Positions 52,688-61,286 of a stretch of 64,000 nt of DNA are shown here, in pieces. Every line of letters begins with the position of its first letter. The stretch's first letter is position 1. The DNA lies in the NCBI GenBank assembly GCA_017477025.1, contig JAFUYA010000049.1:88051-152050 (forward strand), given 5' to 3'. The notes under the pieces are model-generated. The model had not been told where the DNA came from. It did not search any database and was given only the letters and a program-made list of their open reading frames with translations. Both the position numbers and the translations under genes were made by a program. The DNA comes from Bacteroidales bacterium (GTDB taxonomy: Bacteria > Bacteroidota > Bacteroidia > Bacteroidales > P3).

Positions 52688-53464
52688 TCATTTCTTATTA
52701 AATTTTGCAAAATACTTATCAATCTCTGGACGTAGTTCAATTCCAGACTTTTCAAAGCAGTCCAATAAATCTTTGTATGCACCTTTACCTCCTAAGAAAT
52801 CCCAAAATCCTTCAGCAACCTTCAATTCTTTGTCAAGGTCTAACATTCCAGCCATTGTCCAAAACTGATATGGTTCAGGTTCGTATGGATTGTACGGAAT
52901 AGCTATTAATGTGTTGATTTTAGATTTTTTGTTTTGCGTGTATGCTATTCCTGCCCATTCTAAAAGTGTTTGTTTATATTTTTGAAAGTCCCCTTTATTG
53001 GGCTTTGCTGTCTTCAAATCAAACATATATTGTCTTCCTTTTTTTGTTTCAACGAACAAATCTACTCTTGCTGGTTTCAGTTTGTTTTTTTGACCAGAAA
53101 GATGTTTTTGTAATTCCGATAGTTCCTTTTTTTTATTTGGATGAGGCTTATATGTTAGTTCATTTACAATTGCCTGTACTGATTGCTGGCAATTTTTATA
53201 AATACAATCTCCAACAACGTACTGTGTTTCAACTTTTGCAAACTTAGTTTTAGCTAATGCTGCTGCAACAGGTTCAAAAATAGATGTACCAAAAGTCGTC
53301 AAAAGAGATTGCATGAATGAATATAGGGCCATTCTGTCTTTGCCTAATAATCTGGTGTGAAATGGCATATAATTGTTCTGTGGAACATAATTTTTGAACT
53401 TATTTCTTAGACAATCGGAAATAACTTTTTGAATTTCCATTTTTTGTTTTACTGTTAATGCCAT
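52688..53464 (-). CDS. TdeIII-family type II restriction endonuclease
   Basis: A 258-residue protein resembling the TdeIII restriction family: MPFHTRLLGKDRMALYSFMQ, then LTTFGTSIFEPVAAALAKT, and the catalytic core RVDLFVETKKGRQYMFDLKT with Asp135 and Asp149/Lys151 (D...DxK, a PD-(D/E)XK variant). KPNKGDFQKYKQTLLEWAGI follows. It lies 2 nt after the methyltransferase gene. TdeIII itself is described as cutting GGNCC, but the site for this protein cannot be inferred. Needs the adjacent methyltransferase for self-protection. Confidence 0.82.
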   Translation of the reverse strand: MALTVKQKMEIQKVISDCLRNKFKNYVPQNNYMPFHTRLLGKDRMALYSFMQSLLTTFGTSIFEPVAAALAKTKFAKVETQYVVGDCIYKNCQQSVQAIVNELTYKPHPNKKKELSELQKHLSGQKNKLKPARVDLFVETKKGRQYMFDLKTAKPNKGDFQKYKQTLLEWAGIAYTQNKKSKINTLIAIPYNPYEPEPYQFWTMAGMLDLDKELKVAEGFWDFLGGKGAYKDLLDCFEKSGIELRPEIDKYFAKFNKK

Positions 53465-53466
53465 AA

Positions 53467-55059
53467 TTACTTCCGTTTTAAATGAAAAATGATTTCAGAA
53501 TAAGCATTCTTATTTTTTTCTGTTCTATTAAGTACTGGACGTTTGAATTGCTCTACAATCTGCATTTCTGCCTTGTCTGCAATAGTTGTATAAAGATTAA
53601 ACTTGTCGTTTGCCACTAAAAAAACATCATAATCGTCAATCATGTATTGTTTGCAATTATTAAGAACCGCCGAGATATCATCTATGTAGGATTGTTGGGC
53701 ATCTGATTTTTGTCCCTTGTATAAAGGTCCAATTTCAAGTTCATCATTGCGATTAAGCCCGAACAAATCGTAAGCATAAGCGTGTTGCTCATGATAATCT
53801 ATTAAACCCACATAAGGTGGCGATGAGAAAATGCCTTTTATTTTTTTTGATTTAACTAATCTGGCAAAATCTTGATTTGATAATTCTAAATGGTCAATAA
53901 TGTTAATTGATCGACTGTCTCCTGTTATGCAGTATTGATAAGTATTGGTTCTGAGTTTATCAAAAATCTGTAATCTTTTAATGGTATCCCTTGTGTATGT
54001 TTCCCACCATTTCAAAATAGAGAATAGTGGTTTGCACATTTTACCATGCTTATGACAATAATATGTTGTAGTAACAGGCTCTAACAATGTCGCCAAATCG
54101 GTATGTGTAGTAGCACGACAGCTACGAATTGTTCGACTTAATATGACACTAATTATTTTTTTAGTTGATATATTTTGAATTTCCTTTACCTTCTCAAACA
54201 CAAAATCAATCTCTGCTCGGACATTTGGAAAATACCATTTGTCAAGAAATGTTTCGTCCTTATCTTGTCGAAGCTTAATACCATACTTTTTTACAATAGA
54301 ATTGTACGTTTTAAGAAATTCTTTTTCATATATAACAGAATATTCTTTTTCGTCTATTTCCTTTTGTTGCACCCTATACTTATAATCAGGCACAGGAAAA
54401 TACATGTTGTTGAACTCGTTTAGTTTTTGGGTTAGCTCATAATCAAAATCTCTAATATGAGATTCAAAAACAAACTGTTTTAGTGACTCGGTTATTCTTT
54501 TTGTTTCTACAATAACATCTGCAATGTCATATTTCATAACTTTACAATTACCAATTAAGGCATTGAAAGCAGATACATCTATGCCTATTGCATGAAGTCC
54601 CATTTCGCAAGCTTGTACCATTGTTGTTCCACTTCCAGAGAATGGGTCTAAAACAATATCTCCCTTTTGAAAATACACGTCCTTTTTGAAATTGTCAGTA
54701 TGATTGTCCAAAAAGTATTCTACCAACTGCGGAATAAATTTTCCTTTATAAGGATGTAACCTGTGTACATGTTTTGTAGTGTCAGCTTCTTTAAGATTAT
54801 CAAAAGAAAGATCCCAATTCAGATCGTTTCCCAATTTTTCTTTCCATTCAATTTCTCTCTTACCATTTGCAGATTCATAATATGACACTAAATCTGCTTT
54901 ACGAATCATTGTAGAACCATTTTCGCAATATTTTTTTACTTTTCCATATTGAACAAGGTACATTATATTGGAAGTAGTAACATTTCTACCTATAAATTCG
55001 GTTGCAAATATAGAGGCGTCTTTAATGGTAATTAAGTTGTTTGTTTCGTTTGTCATCAT
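53467..55059 (-). CDS. Site-specific DNA amino-methyltransferase of the restriction-modification system
   Basis: A 530-residue N4-cytosine or N6-adenine methyltransferase. After an N-terminal helix-turn-helix-like segment (ITIKDASIFATEF to TMIRKADLVSYYES), the SAM-binding motif I DPFSGSGTT starts at Asp138 and the catalytic motif IV SPPY is at 413-416, so motif I precedes motif IV with ~270 residues between, probably the target-recognition part. SPPY is more common in N4-cytosine enzymes. The start is ATG 55059, whose ATGA overlaps the stop of the XRE gene (translational coupling); the longer frame to 55155 merely overlaps that gene. Confidence 0.87.
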   Translation of the reverse strand: MMTNETNNLITIKDASIFATEFIGRNVTTSNIMYLVQYGKVKKYCENGSTMIRKADLVSYYESANGKREIEWKEKLGNDLNWDLSFDNLKEADTTKHVHRLHPYKGKFIPQLVEYFLDNHTDNFKKDVYFQKGDIVLDPFSGSGTTMVQACEMGLHAIGIDVSAFNALIGNCKVMKYDIADVIVETKRITESLKQFVFESHIRDFDYELTQKLNEFNNMYFPVPDYKYRVQQKEIDEKEYSVIYEKEFLKTYNSIVKKYGIKLRQDKDETFLDKWYFPNVRAEIDFVFEKVKEIQNISTKKIISVILSRTIRSCRATTHTDLATLLEPVTTTYYCHKHGKMCKPLFSILKWWETYTRDTIKRLQIFDKLRTNTYQYCITGDSRSINIIDHLELSNQDFARLVKSKKIKGIFSSPPYVGLIDYHEQHAYAYDLFGLNRNDELEIGPLYKGQKSDAQQSYIDDISAVLNNCKQYMIDDYDVFLVANDKFNLYTTIADKAEMQIVEQFKRPVLNRTEKNKNAYSEIIFHLKRK

Positions 55060-55346
55060 AAGGCATTTATGTATATGTGTAATACTATTCCAATAGCTTT
55101 CAGTGCAATATCCTTTTCTGACTTTGTAATTTCTTGTATTTGGTCGGCGAGCCAAAGTGTAAATAATTCTTCTACGTCAGTGTTCAAAACACTCGCGAGT
55201 TTAATTACTTGCTCTCGCTTGGGTGAATAGTTGTCGTTCTTTATTTTGCAATATGTGGAGGTGTCAAAGTCAAGAACAGTGGCAACCTTGCGTTGTGGCA
55301 GGTTGCATTGCTTTCGGTGCTCTTTTAGTTTCTCTGATAACATCAT
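55056..55346 (-). CDS. XRE-family HTH regulator (controller-type protein)
   Basis: A 96-residue protein with an N-terminal helix-turn-helix of the Cro/C1 type: LKEHRKQCNLPQRKVATVLD, then TSTYCKIKNDNYSPKREQVI and KLASVLNTDVEELF. A hydrophobic ~25-residue tail follows. It is the first gene of the restriction-modification operon and overlaps the methyltransferase start by 4 nt, which is the position of controller (C) proteins that delay nuclease expression after entry into a new host. Two candidate promoter boxes and a palindrome lie upstream. Confidence 0.88.
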   Translation of the reverse strand: MMLSEKLKEHRKQCNLPQRKVATVLDFDTSTYCKIKNDNYSPKREQVIKLASVLNTDVEELFTLWLADQIQEITKSEKDIALKAIGIVLHIYINAL

Positions 55347-55360
55347 TGCTTGTAATTGTT

Positions 55361-55374
55361 TTGATAAAAATCAA
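55361..55374 (-). promoter_or_regulatory. Candidate operator of the restriction-modification operon
   Basis: Inverted repeat TTGAT-AAAA-ATCAA between the -7 box at 55391 and the XRE start codon. Position is suitable for autoregulation by the XRE protein. Unproven. Confidence 0.4.
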
Positions 55375-55390
55375 TTTTGAAATTTTTTTG

Positions 55391-55398
55391 CAAAAATA
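55391..55398 (-). promoter_or_regulatory. -7 promoter box of the restriction-modification operon
   Basis: TATTTTTG on the minus strand, 44 nt before the XRE ATG. A second box, TATCTTTG at 55567-55574, lies further upstream in the same direction. The rest of 55399-55691 shows no gene. Confidence 0.5.
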
Positions 55399-55691
55399 CG
55401 ACAAAAAACGGAAAAGAACTCCTGCAATTATTAATACAAGAGAGAACATGATAAATCAGTGACGGCGGTTATCGTACCAATTTACAAACTTGGTAACCCA
55501 TCTATAAATTAAATATAATAAGAATATCGCTGTTAATGTTGCCATTTCAACAAGAATTAGTTTTTGCAAAGATACGACAAATTTTTGAATTGCAAACGAT
55601 AGACAACGATATTATAATGACTATGACCATTATTGCGAGCGTCTGTCTAACGTTAAACGCACAAATGCTATGTTTCAGGTTATAAGACCTA

Positions 55692-55979
55692 ATTCACAAT
55701 ACGCAGTCTGTTGCGTTTATCCTTGATGTGCCGTATCTTTCCACTGATTGCAGCACCTATAGAAGTGATAACTATTGGAGGTTGTCGGATTATTTAGATG
55801 TGTTGAAATGTCTGCAAGGTACGAAGTTCGTATATTTCACAAGCAGCAAATCAACTATTGTGGAACTTGCTGACTGGATGGGACGAAACAAATCTATCGG
55901 CAATCCGTTTGAAGGTGCAAGAAAGGTTAAAAGCCTTTGTCTGAATTACGAGATATAATGCTTGTAAAAGCTGCTTAAA
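55692..55979 (+). pseudogene. Dam-like (D12 class) adenine methylase, 3' fragment, copy 2 (frameshifted)
   Basis: Same remnant as at 51212, again with DVPYLSTD for motif IV. Near the end a 1-nt deletion in the codons for NYDDIM stops the frame at 55958 (NYEI, stop), although the bases for IMLVKAA follow in another frame. The fragment lacks the whole N-terminal part and is not functional. Confidence 0.8.
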
Positions 55980-55998
55980 TACAATTTAAATGACATTA

Positions 55999-56031
55999 AA
56001 AAGGCGTTGCAAATTTAAAGCAACGCCTTTT
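55999..56031. terminator. Terminator within the right direct repeat
   Basis: Perfect 12-bp stem AAAAGGCGTTGC (55999-56010) / GCAACGCCTTTT (56020-56031). The stem equals that of the left copy while the loop differs. Confidence 0.85.
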
Positions 56032-56111
56032 GTGTATGTCCTAAAAAATATACATTTCGTTTTGCTATTTATACAATAAAGTTACCGCCCTTGGATGTTT
56101 AGAATTTCAGA

Positions 56112-56426
56112 TTATTTCTTTATCAATTTCTGAGTTCTAGTCATCGTTCCGCTTATTACTCTTACGTAATAAACTCCTGAAGCCAAGTTTTCAGTGTTGA
56201 TTGTCATAGTTTGCTGACCCTGTGCAAGAGTCTGAACGGAGATTGTGCGGCCGTTGATGTCGGTTAAGATAACCTGTGCATCGGAATTCATGCCTTCCAA
56301 TCTCAATGTTGCATTATCAACAGTTGGGTTAGGATAGATTGCAATTACTACACTGTTTTCAACATCAAGTAATGAAGCTTTCTTTGTAGTAAATGTCTTA
56401 ACTGCTCCCGTGAATTCACCCTCTTC
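56112..56426 (-). pseudogene. Orphan T9SS C-terminal sorting domain remnant
   Basis: The minus strand encodes EEGEFTGAVKTFTTKKASLL, then IYPNPTVDNATLRLEGMNSD, ITDINGRTISVQTLAQGQ-like strands, LASGVYYVRVISG and a final TQKLIKK. This is a full T9SS sorting domain plus the end of an Fn3-like module, but without start codon or upstream body. It is in frame with, and directly downstream of, the stop codon of the LolA-like gene (56496). Most likely the 3' end of a lost T9SS cargo gene left by a deletion. Confidence 0.8.
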
Positions 56427-56495
56427 GGTGTAGAATAGGGTCTTTAAATGTGCGGGAAATATAATTTGTATCGGGCTTACAAGGATATAAGAGCG

Positions 56496-57194
56496 TTATC
56501 GTAAATCTATCATTTTAACTCCGGGGAATCTCGTCTTATCAAAGACAAAATCCTTATCAGTTATCTTTTTATTTGCATTATAATTGCTAAAGGTATAGAC
56601 ATATTTGCTCGATGAATATGTGGATATTTCCAATTTATGTAAACGATTGTCTGTTACCGAAGAATAAATACGGATTTTGCTTATATTTCCATTTTTCATA
56701 GGAGTCAGATCTACGATATTACATTTTATATTATTGAATATTTCTTGTCTGATGAGTTTTGGTCTGAAGTTTTTGGCTGAGGTATTAATTATTTTGACGA
56801 AATTAAACATAGTATTACCATCTTCTGCATCCGTTATTTCTGCCTCGTTCGATTTTTTTATGTAATTCCACATAGTTTTTCCGTCAGAGTAATTGGAAAA
56901 CTTATCTGCACTGACAACATATTTGGAATTGTTGCTCAAAAAAGTCCCCTTACCTTGTATTTTACCATCCTCGTCTTTAATGTCATAGGTGAAAGAAAAG
57001 GAGAAAGGTGTATCTTTTTTCATCTGAGAAATAACGTCATTCACGATTTTTTGTGCAGTTTTGTCAATAACCACACCGTTTCTTATTTCGGTGTTGCTAC
57101 CTTTCCTTGCAGATGAATTGGTTTTATTTGCCGTTTGGCAGTTTATTCCTAAAGAAAAGATTAAAAATAATGATATAAGTGTAAATTTTTTCAT
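56496..57194 (-). CDS. LolA-like outer membrane lipoprotein-sorting family protein
   Basis: A 232-residue periplasmic protein with a signal peptide (MKKFTLISLFLIFSLGINC, cleaved before or at the Cys; Q follows). The mature part has the LolA-type pattern: DVISQMKKDTPFSFSFTYDI, GKGTFLSNNSKYVVSADKF, YSDGKTMWNYIKKSNE, and C-terminal VTDNRLHKLEISTYSSSKYVY. LolA carries lipoproteins to the outer membrane; Bacteroidota LolA-like proteins next to FtsK are common. The ATG at 57194 was chosen, as the frame upstream begins with TTG and lacks signal-peptide character. It follows ftsK by 73 nt. Confidence 0.82.
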   Translation of the reverse strand: MKKFTLISLFLIFSLGINCQTANKTNSSARKGSNTEIRNGVVIDKTAQKIVNDVISQMKKDTPFSFSFTYDIKDEDGKIQGKGTFLSNNSKYVVSADKFSNYSDGKTMWNYIKKSNEAEITDAEDGNTMFNFVKIINTSAKNFRPKLIRQEIFNNIKCNIVDLTPMKNGNISKIRIYSSVTDNRLHKLEISTYSSSKYVYTFSNYNANKKITDKDFVFDKTRFPGVKMIDLR

Positions 57195-57267
57195 AAACGT
57201 TAGTGTATCAATATCCGTGCCGCAAAATTCGGATATAATTCTCAATGCAGAAGATATTGCTGAAGCG

Positions 57268-59859
57268 TTATTCCTTTTTCATAATACGTGAAAGAATCTC
57301 GTTCAACTCATTTTCATCGGTTATTAAGACATCTCTGGCTTTACTGCCTCTGAACGGTCCTACAATACCTGCACTTTCCAATTGATCCATGACTCTTCCT
57401 GCTCGGTTGTATCCAAGTGCCAGTTTACGTTGAATCATAGAAGTACTACCTTGTTGAGTCATTACAATAAGCCGTGCAGCTTCTTCAAACTTACTATCAA
57501 GTTTACCATCGTCAAGACTTTTCTTTTCTCCGCTGTCATCATCCGTATCTTCTTTTACTTCAGGTAATAGGAAACATTCTCTGAATCCTTGCTGTTCAGC
57601 GATGAAATCTGCAACTTTTTCAATTTCTTCGGTATCTATCAATGCACATTGCAGTCTTACCAGAGGGCCTCCGTTACTTACCAGCATATCTCCTCTTCCT
57701 ATCAGTTGTTCTGCTCCTTTTGCATCAAGAATTGTGCGAGAATCCGTTAAGGAACTTACTTTAAAGGCAGCGCGGGCAGGAAAGTTTGCTTTGATGGTTC
57801 CTGTTATGATATTAACACTCGGTCTTTGCGTTGCGATGATAAGATGTATGCCTACCGCTCTTGCTAATTGGGCTAAACGACATATAGGTTTTTCAATCTC
57901 TTTGCCTGCTGTCATAATCAAATCGGCGAACTCGTCAATGACTACAACAATATATGGCATATACGCATGTCCTCGCTCGGGATTTAGACGCCTTGAAGTG
58001 AATTTCTTATTGTACTCCGTGATTTTTTTGCACCCCGCTTCTTTCAGAAGTTCATATCTTGTATCCATCAATTGGCACAATGAACGTAAAGTATATACCA
58101 CATCTTTCGTATCGGTAATCACTGCATCTTTTCCGTTGGGAACTTTGGCTAAATAGTGTTTTTCCAATTTGGAATACAAGGATAGTTCAACTTTTTTCGG
58201 GTCTACGAATATGAACTTCAAATCACACGGATGTTTCTTATAATGTAATGAAGATATTATAGCATTCAGTCCTACGGATTTTCCCTGACCGGTTGCACCG
58301 GCCATAAGAAGATGTGGCATTTTTGCCAGATCGCAAGCGTAAGGAGTATTATCTATCCGTCTTCCTAATACAATCGGTAATTCAAATTTGTTATCCGTGA
58401 ATTGAGGAGACTCCAACATGGACTTCATGGAAACAATCTGCGGGTTACTGTTAGGCACCTCAATTCCTATTGTACCTTTACCGGGTATTGGTGCAATGAT
58501 ACGAATACCAAGAGCAGATAAACTTAACGCAATGTCATCTTCCAAAGATTTGATTTTTGAGATACGTATCCCGGGTGCCGGAACAATCTCGTACAGCGTT
58601 ACAGTAGGTCCGACAGTTGCTTCAATGGAAGAAATTTCTATCTTGTAGTTGAGCAACGTTTCTACAATACGATTCTTGTTAGCTACCAGTTCTCGCTCTG
58701 ATGTTACTGTATTTTTTCCGTCATAATCAACAAGCAGATCTGTCGTAGGAAATCGGTAATGCGATAATTCTTCATGCGGATCGAAAAGAGTGCCAATCGT
58801 GTAATGAGCAGGTTCAGTCTCTTCAGTAGAAACTTCTTCAGAGACATCTCGTTCGTTTTGTTCTGTTTGTTGTTTCACAATGAACGGAATAACTTCATCT
58901 TTTTGCGTAGAATTTATGTCGGATTCTATCAATGGCATTTCTCCCGTATCGGAGACAGAGTCCTCTTTGTTAGGATTGAGTTTTATTGGTTTTGTTATAG
59001 GAGAGGGAGAGTTTTCCTCTCTGTCGGAAATCGACAACTGTGAACGTCTTAACAATTCTTTTACCTGCTCCTTTTCAGCGTTTGATATACGTTTGTCTTC
59101 GTTGTTGTCTTTTTCCGAGTCAGCAATAGTTTCTGAAGAATACGTTGTATCGTCTTCAATGTTTTTCGGATTATTTATTTTCTTTGATGATTGTTTTGAA
59201 GGCTCTTTCGTATTCTCTGTATTTTGTGTAATATTTAAGACAATTTGTTTTACCCATAGGTACTTAACGCCGAAAAGTAACATAGGTATAGTTATCGTAA
59301 AAGCCAGCAAAACAATTGCACAACCGATATTTCCCGTCAAAGCACATAATCCTTGATTGATGCCAATGCCCACAATACCTGCGAAATTTTCTACCGACTC
59401 CACTTTACAAGCAACTACAACAAATCCCATAATACACGAGATCCATAACATGATAACTAAAGTGGCAACTATCCATTTTGAGAATAGTCGGATTTCGATC
59501 TTGCACAATCTTAAAGCGAAAAGAATCAATATTATTACGAAGCCGAATGCACCGAAACCGAAAGTATGTGCTGTCAAATAATAGGAAATAAATGCTCCTA
59601 AATTACCGCCCCAATTATTAATATCTTGTTTTCCTGAAAGAAGATTGTAGGCAGAAACATTCTTCACCGTGTCGTAATCAGTGATATTGACGTAGAAGAA
59701 ACTGATTAAAGATATTATACAAAAGATAGCAAACAAGAAGAGAAAAACGCCTGCAACTATGGGAAATTGAGGACTTTTTATCCCGTTTTTTACCATCGTG
59801 AAAACGTTTTCATCTTGTTTCAATGTATCTTTTTTACGCTTCTTAGTTTTCTTTGCCAA
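57268..59859 (-). CDS. ftsK: DNA translocase FtsK/SpoIIIE
   Basis: An 863-residue septum-bound motor that pumps DNA during division and chromosome dimer resolution. The N-terminal ~210 residues hold about five hydrophobic segments. A charged linker follows (to ~360). The motor domain contains Walker A LLMAGATGQGKSVGLNAI and Walker B VVVIDEFADLIM, plus IHLIIATQRPSVNIITGTIK. The C-terminal gamma winged helix is present: AARLIVMTQQGSTSMIQRKL and GYNRAGRVMDQLE, which reads KOPS-like sites. LolA-like gene downstream. Confidence 0.97.
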   Translation of the reverse strand: MAKKTKKRKKDTLKQDENVFTMVKNGIKSPQFPIVAGVFLFLFAIFCIISLISFFYVNITDYDTVKNVSAYNLLSGKQDINNWGGNLGAFISYYLTAHTFGFGAFGFVIILILFALRLCKIEIRLFSKWIVATLVIMLWISCIMGFVVVACKVESVENFAGIVGIGINQGLCALTGNIGCAIVLLAFTITIPMLLFGVKYLWVKQIVLNITQNTENTKEPSKQSSKKINNPKNIEDDTTYSSETIADSEKDNNEDKRISNAEKEQVKELLRRSQLSISDREENSPSPITKPIKLNPNKEDSVSDTGEMPLIESDINSTQKDEVIPFIVKQQTEQNERDVSEEVSTEETEPAHYTIGTLFDPHEELSHYRFPTTDLLVDYDGKNTVTSERELVANKNRIVETLLNYKIEISSIEATVGPTVTLYEIVPAPGIRISKIKSLEDDIALSLSALGIRIIAPIPGKGTIGIEVPNSNPQIVSMKSMLESPQFTDNKFELPIVLGRRIDNTPYACDLAKMPHLLMAGATGQGKSVGLNAIISSLHYKKHPCDLKFIFVDPKKVELSLYSKLEKHYLAKVPNGKDAVITDTKDVVYTLRSLCQLMDTRYELLKEAGCKKITEYNKKFTSRRLNPERGHAYMPYIVVVIDEFADLIMTAGKEIEKPICRLAQLARAVGIHLIIATQRPSVNIITGTIKANFPARAAFKVSSLTDSRTILDAKGAEQLIGRGDMLVSNGGPLVRLQCALIDTEEIEKVADFIAEQQGFRECFLLPEVKEDTDDDSGEKKSLDDGKLDSKFEEAARLIVMTQQGSTSMIQRKLALGYNRAGRVMDQLESAGIVGPFRGSKARDVLITDENELNEILSRIMKKE

Positions 59860-60003
59860 ACTCTTTTGTTTACTTTTTTAGATTCAGATAATTACTTAAC
59901 GATTGGGACTTCAGAATGACTTTCAGATATTACTTTTATCAACAAAACCATGTTGGATTAAATCACAATAGTATGCGGGTTATTTAGACGCTTGAAATAA
60001 GAT

Positions 60004-60744
60004 TTACATGTCGTCATCATCAGAATTGTCTTCTCCTTGAGGAGCAGCTCCCTGTAGTTTCATCATCCATTCCTGGAAATCCTCCTTGGTTATTTCTTCA
60101 TAACCTGATTCCAATAATAGATCTTTTTGGGACACTTTACCTTTCTGAACTTCAGAAACTGAGAAAGTAACTGAGATTTCAGGTGAGAAGTCGACAGGGA
60201 ATTCCATAGGGAAAGCATCAAGTCCCGGATAGTAAGTCATGCATACTTTAGGACCTAATTCCTTCGTTACCCAAATCAATTCAATATTGTCCTCTCCTTC
60301 CTTAGGATTGGCAGCACTGACTTTGACTTCTTCACATTTAACACCTGCAATTTCTTTTGTCTTACCGGTGTATTCATACTTGATTTGTTCTTTTGCTTTT
60401 CCGATTTCCGCCTTGTCTCTGAAATACCATTTGCCGCTCATTCCTTCATAAATACCTTCATCAGGCAACATGGAAAAGTCAATCATATAGGTAACCATAC
60501 TGTTGTCGGCATTGTTGATAGTTTTCATTAATCCGCCCAAACTTGCGTATGTCATAAAGTCAGTACTCTCTAAATTTTTGAAAACCTTTGCTTCCCAAGA
60601 TTCAGGTACTCCTTGTTGTACATTTCCTTTCCAAGTCAATTTGTATTTAATTTTTCCTGCCCATTCGCCCTGTTGAGCCATAGCATTTGCACCTATTATC
60701 AAGGCAAATGTACATAACACGATTGTTTTTGCAATATTTTTCAT
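60004..60744 (-). CDS. Exported protein of unknown function (DUF4412-like)
   Basis: A 246-residue periplasmic or surface protein with a signal peptide (MKNIAKTIVLCTFALIIGANAMA, then QQGEWAG). The mature part is beta-rich: KIKYKLTWKGNVQQGVPESW, MVTYMIDFSMLPDEGIYEGM and EYTGKTKEIAGVKCEEVKV, where a G-x-K-C-x-x-Y/V pattern resembles DUF4412/LolA-like carriers. It ends in an acidic tail (EDNSDDDDM). The ATG at 60744 is preferred because the frame upstream to 60789 overlaps the -7 box. Function unknown. Confidence 0.7.
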   Translation of the reverse strand: MKNIAKTIVLCTFALIIGANAMAQQGEWAGKIKYKLTWKGNVQQGVPESWEAKVFKNLESTDFMTYASLGGLMKTINNADNSMVTYMIDFSMLPDEGIYEGMSGKWYFRDKAEIGKAKEQIKYEYTGKTKEIAGVKCEEVKVSAANPKEGEDNIELIWVTKELGPKVCMTYYPGLDAFPMEFPVDFSPEISVTFSVSEVQKGKVSQKDLLLESGYEEITKEDFQEWMMKLQGAAPQGEDNSDDDDM

Positions 60745-60786
60745 TTCTTTGCTTATATTAAAAAAGTTAGTATTCTTATTGAGGTG

Positions 60787-60794
60787 CAAAGTTA
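60787..60794 (-). promoter_or_regulatory. -7 promoter box of the exported protein gene
   Basis: TAACTTTG on the minus strand, 42 nt before the ATG at 60744. Confidence 0.6.
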
Positions 60795-60933
60795 CAAATT
60801 TTATTCCAAATTATGTTTCATTTGTTGCAAATATTTGTTGGGATATGATTTAGACCGGCTATTTTAAACTAAAAGTGATTACAGGAAAAATGAAAAAGAT
60901 ATGAAAAGAATTTTTCCTCAAAACTAAGATTTG

Positions 60934-60958
60934 TTGACATTTTGTCGGATAATGTCAA
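60934..60958. promoter_or_regulatory. Inverted repeat upstream of the polysaccharide locus
   Basis: TTGACATT (60934-60941) / AATGTCAA (60951-60958), spacer 9 nt, in the 492-bp gap between divergent genes. Could be an operator or small hairpin; no regulator can be named. Confidence 0.35.
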
Positions 60959-61134
60959 ATCCGATAGCAATGTGACAATCTATGATTGTATACTATTTGT
61001 TACGTTTCTATGAACCGTTAACGCGACAATATTTTTTATAAAATGTTTCCTTAAATGAATGATTTCTTGGATAGAAAAATGGCATATACTTTAATTTTTT
61101 TAGGTTTTAATTTTTTATTTTTAATTTTTTATCT

Positions 61135-61142
61135 TAATTTTG
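61135..61142 (+). promoter_or_regulatory. -7 promoter box of the rfb locus
   Basis: TAATTTTG, 144 nt before the rfbA ATG, giving a leader of about 140 nt. The leader contains a small palindrome TATACT-AACGTA-AGTATA near 61210 and no recognisable ORF. Confidence 0.5.
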
Positions 61143-61286
61143 CAAATCATTTCGGAAATGTGAGAGTTAGTAATGGTTGCTTTCTTCTGTTTTAGGTAGG
61201 ATAGTTTCTATACTAACGTAAGTATAATTCTTATTCTTAGTGATTTATATAGAGTGAGGATAACTTTTCTGTTGTAATTTCATAGT

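Larger units (their letters stand above)
55692..56057. repeat. Direct repeat, right copy, flanking the restriction-modification operon
   Basis: About 366 bp matching 51212-51589 in the same orientation, with scattered substitutions and a few small indels in the last third. See the left copy. Confidence 0.9.

Noticed and set aside
52687..52782. N-terminal extension of the second nuclease frame by 32 codons.
   Set aside because: It lies wholly inside the TdeIII-like gene; the ATG at 52686 directly after that gene's stop is more likely.
55060..55155. N-terminal extension of the methyltransferase frame by 32 codons.
   Set aside because: It would overlap the XRE gene in another frame; the ATGA overlap at 55056-55059 gives a better start.
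51212..56057. Composite transposon flanked by insertion sequences.
   Set aside because: The flanking repeats hold a methylase fragment and a terminator, not a transposase, and have no terminal inverted repeats.
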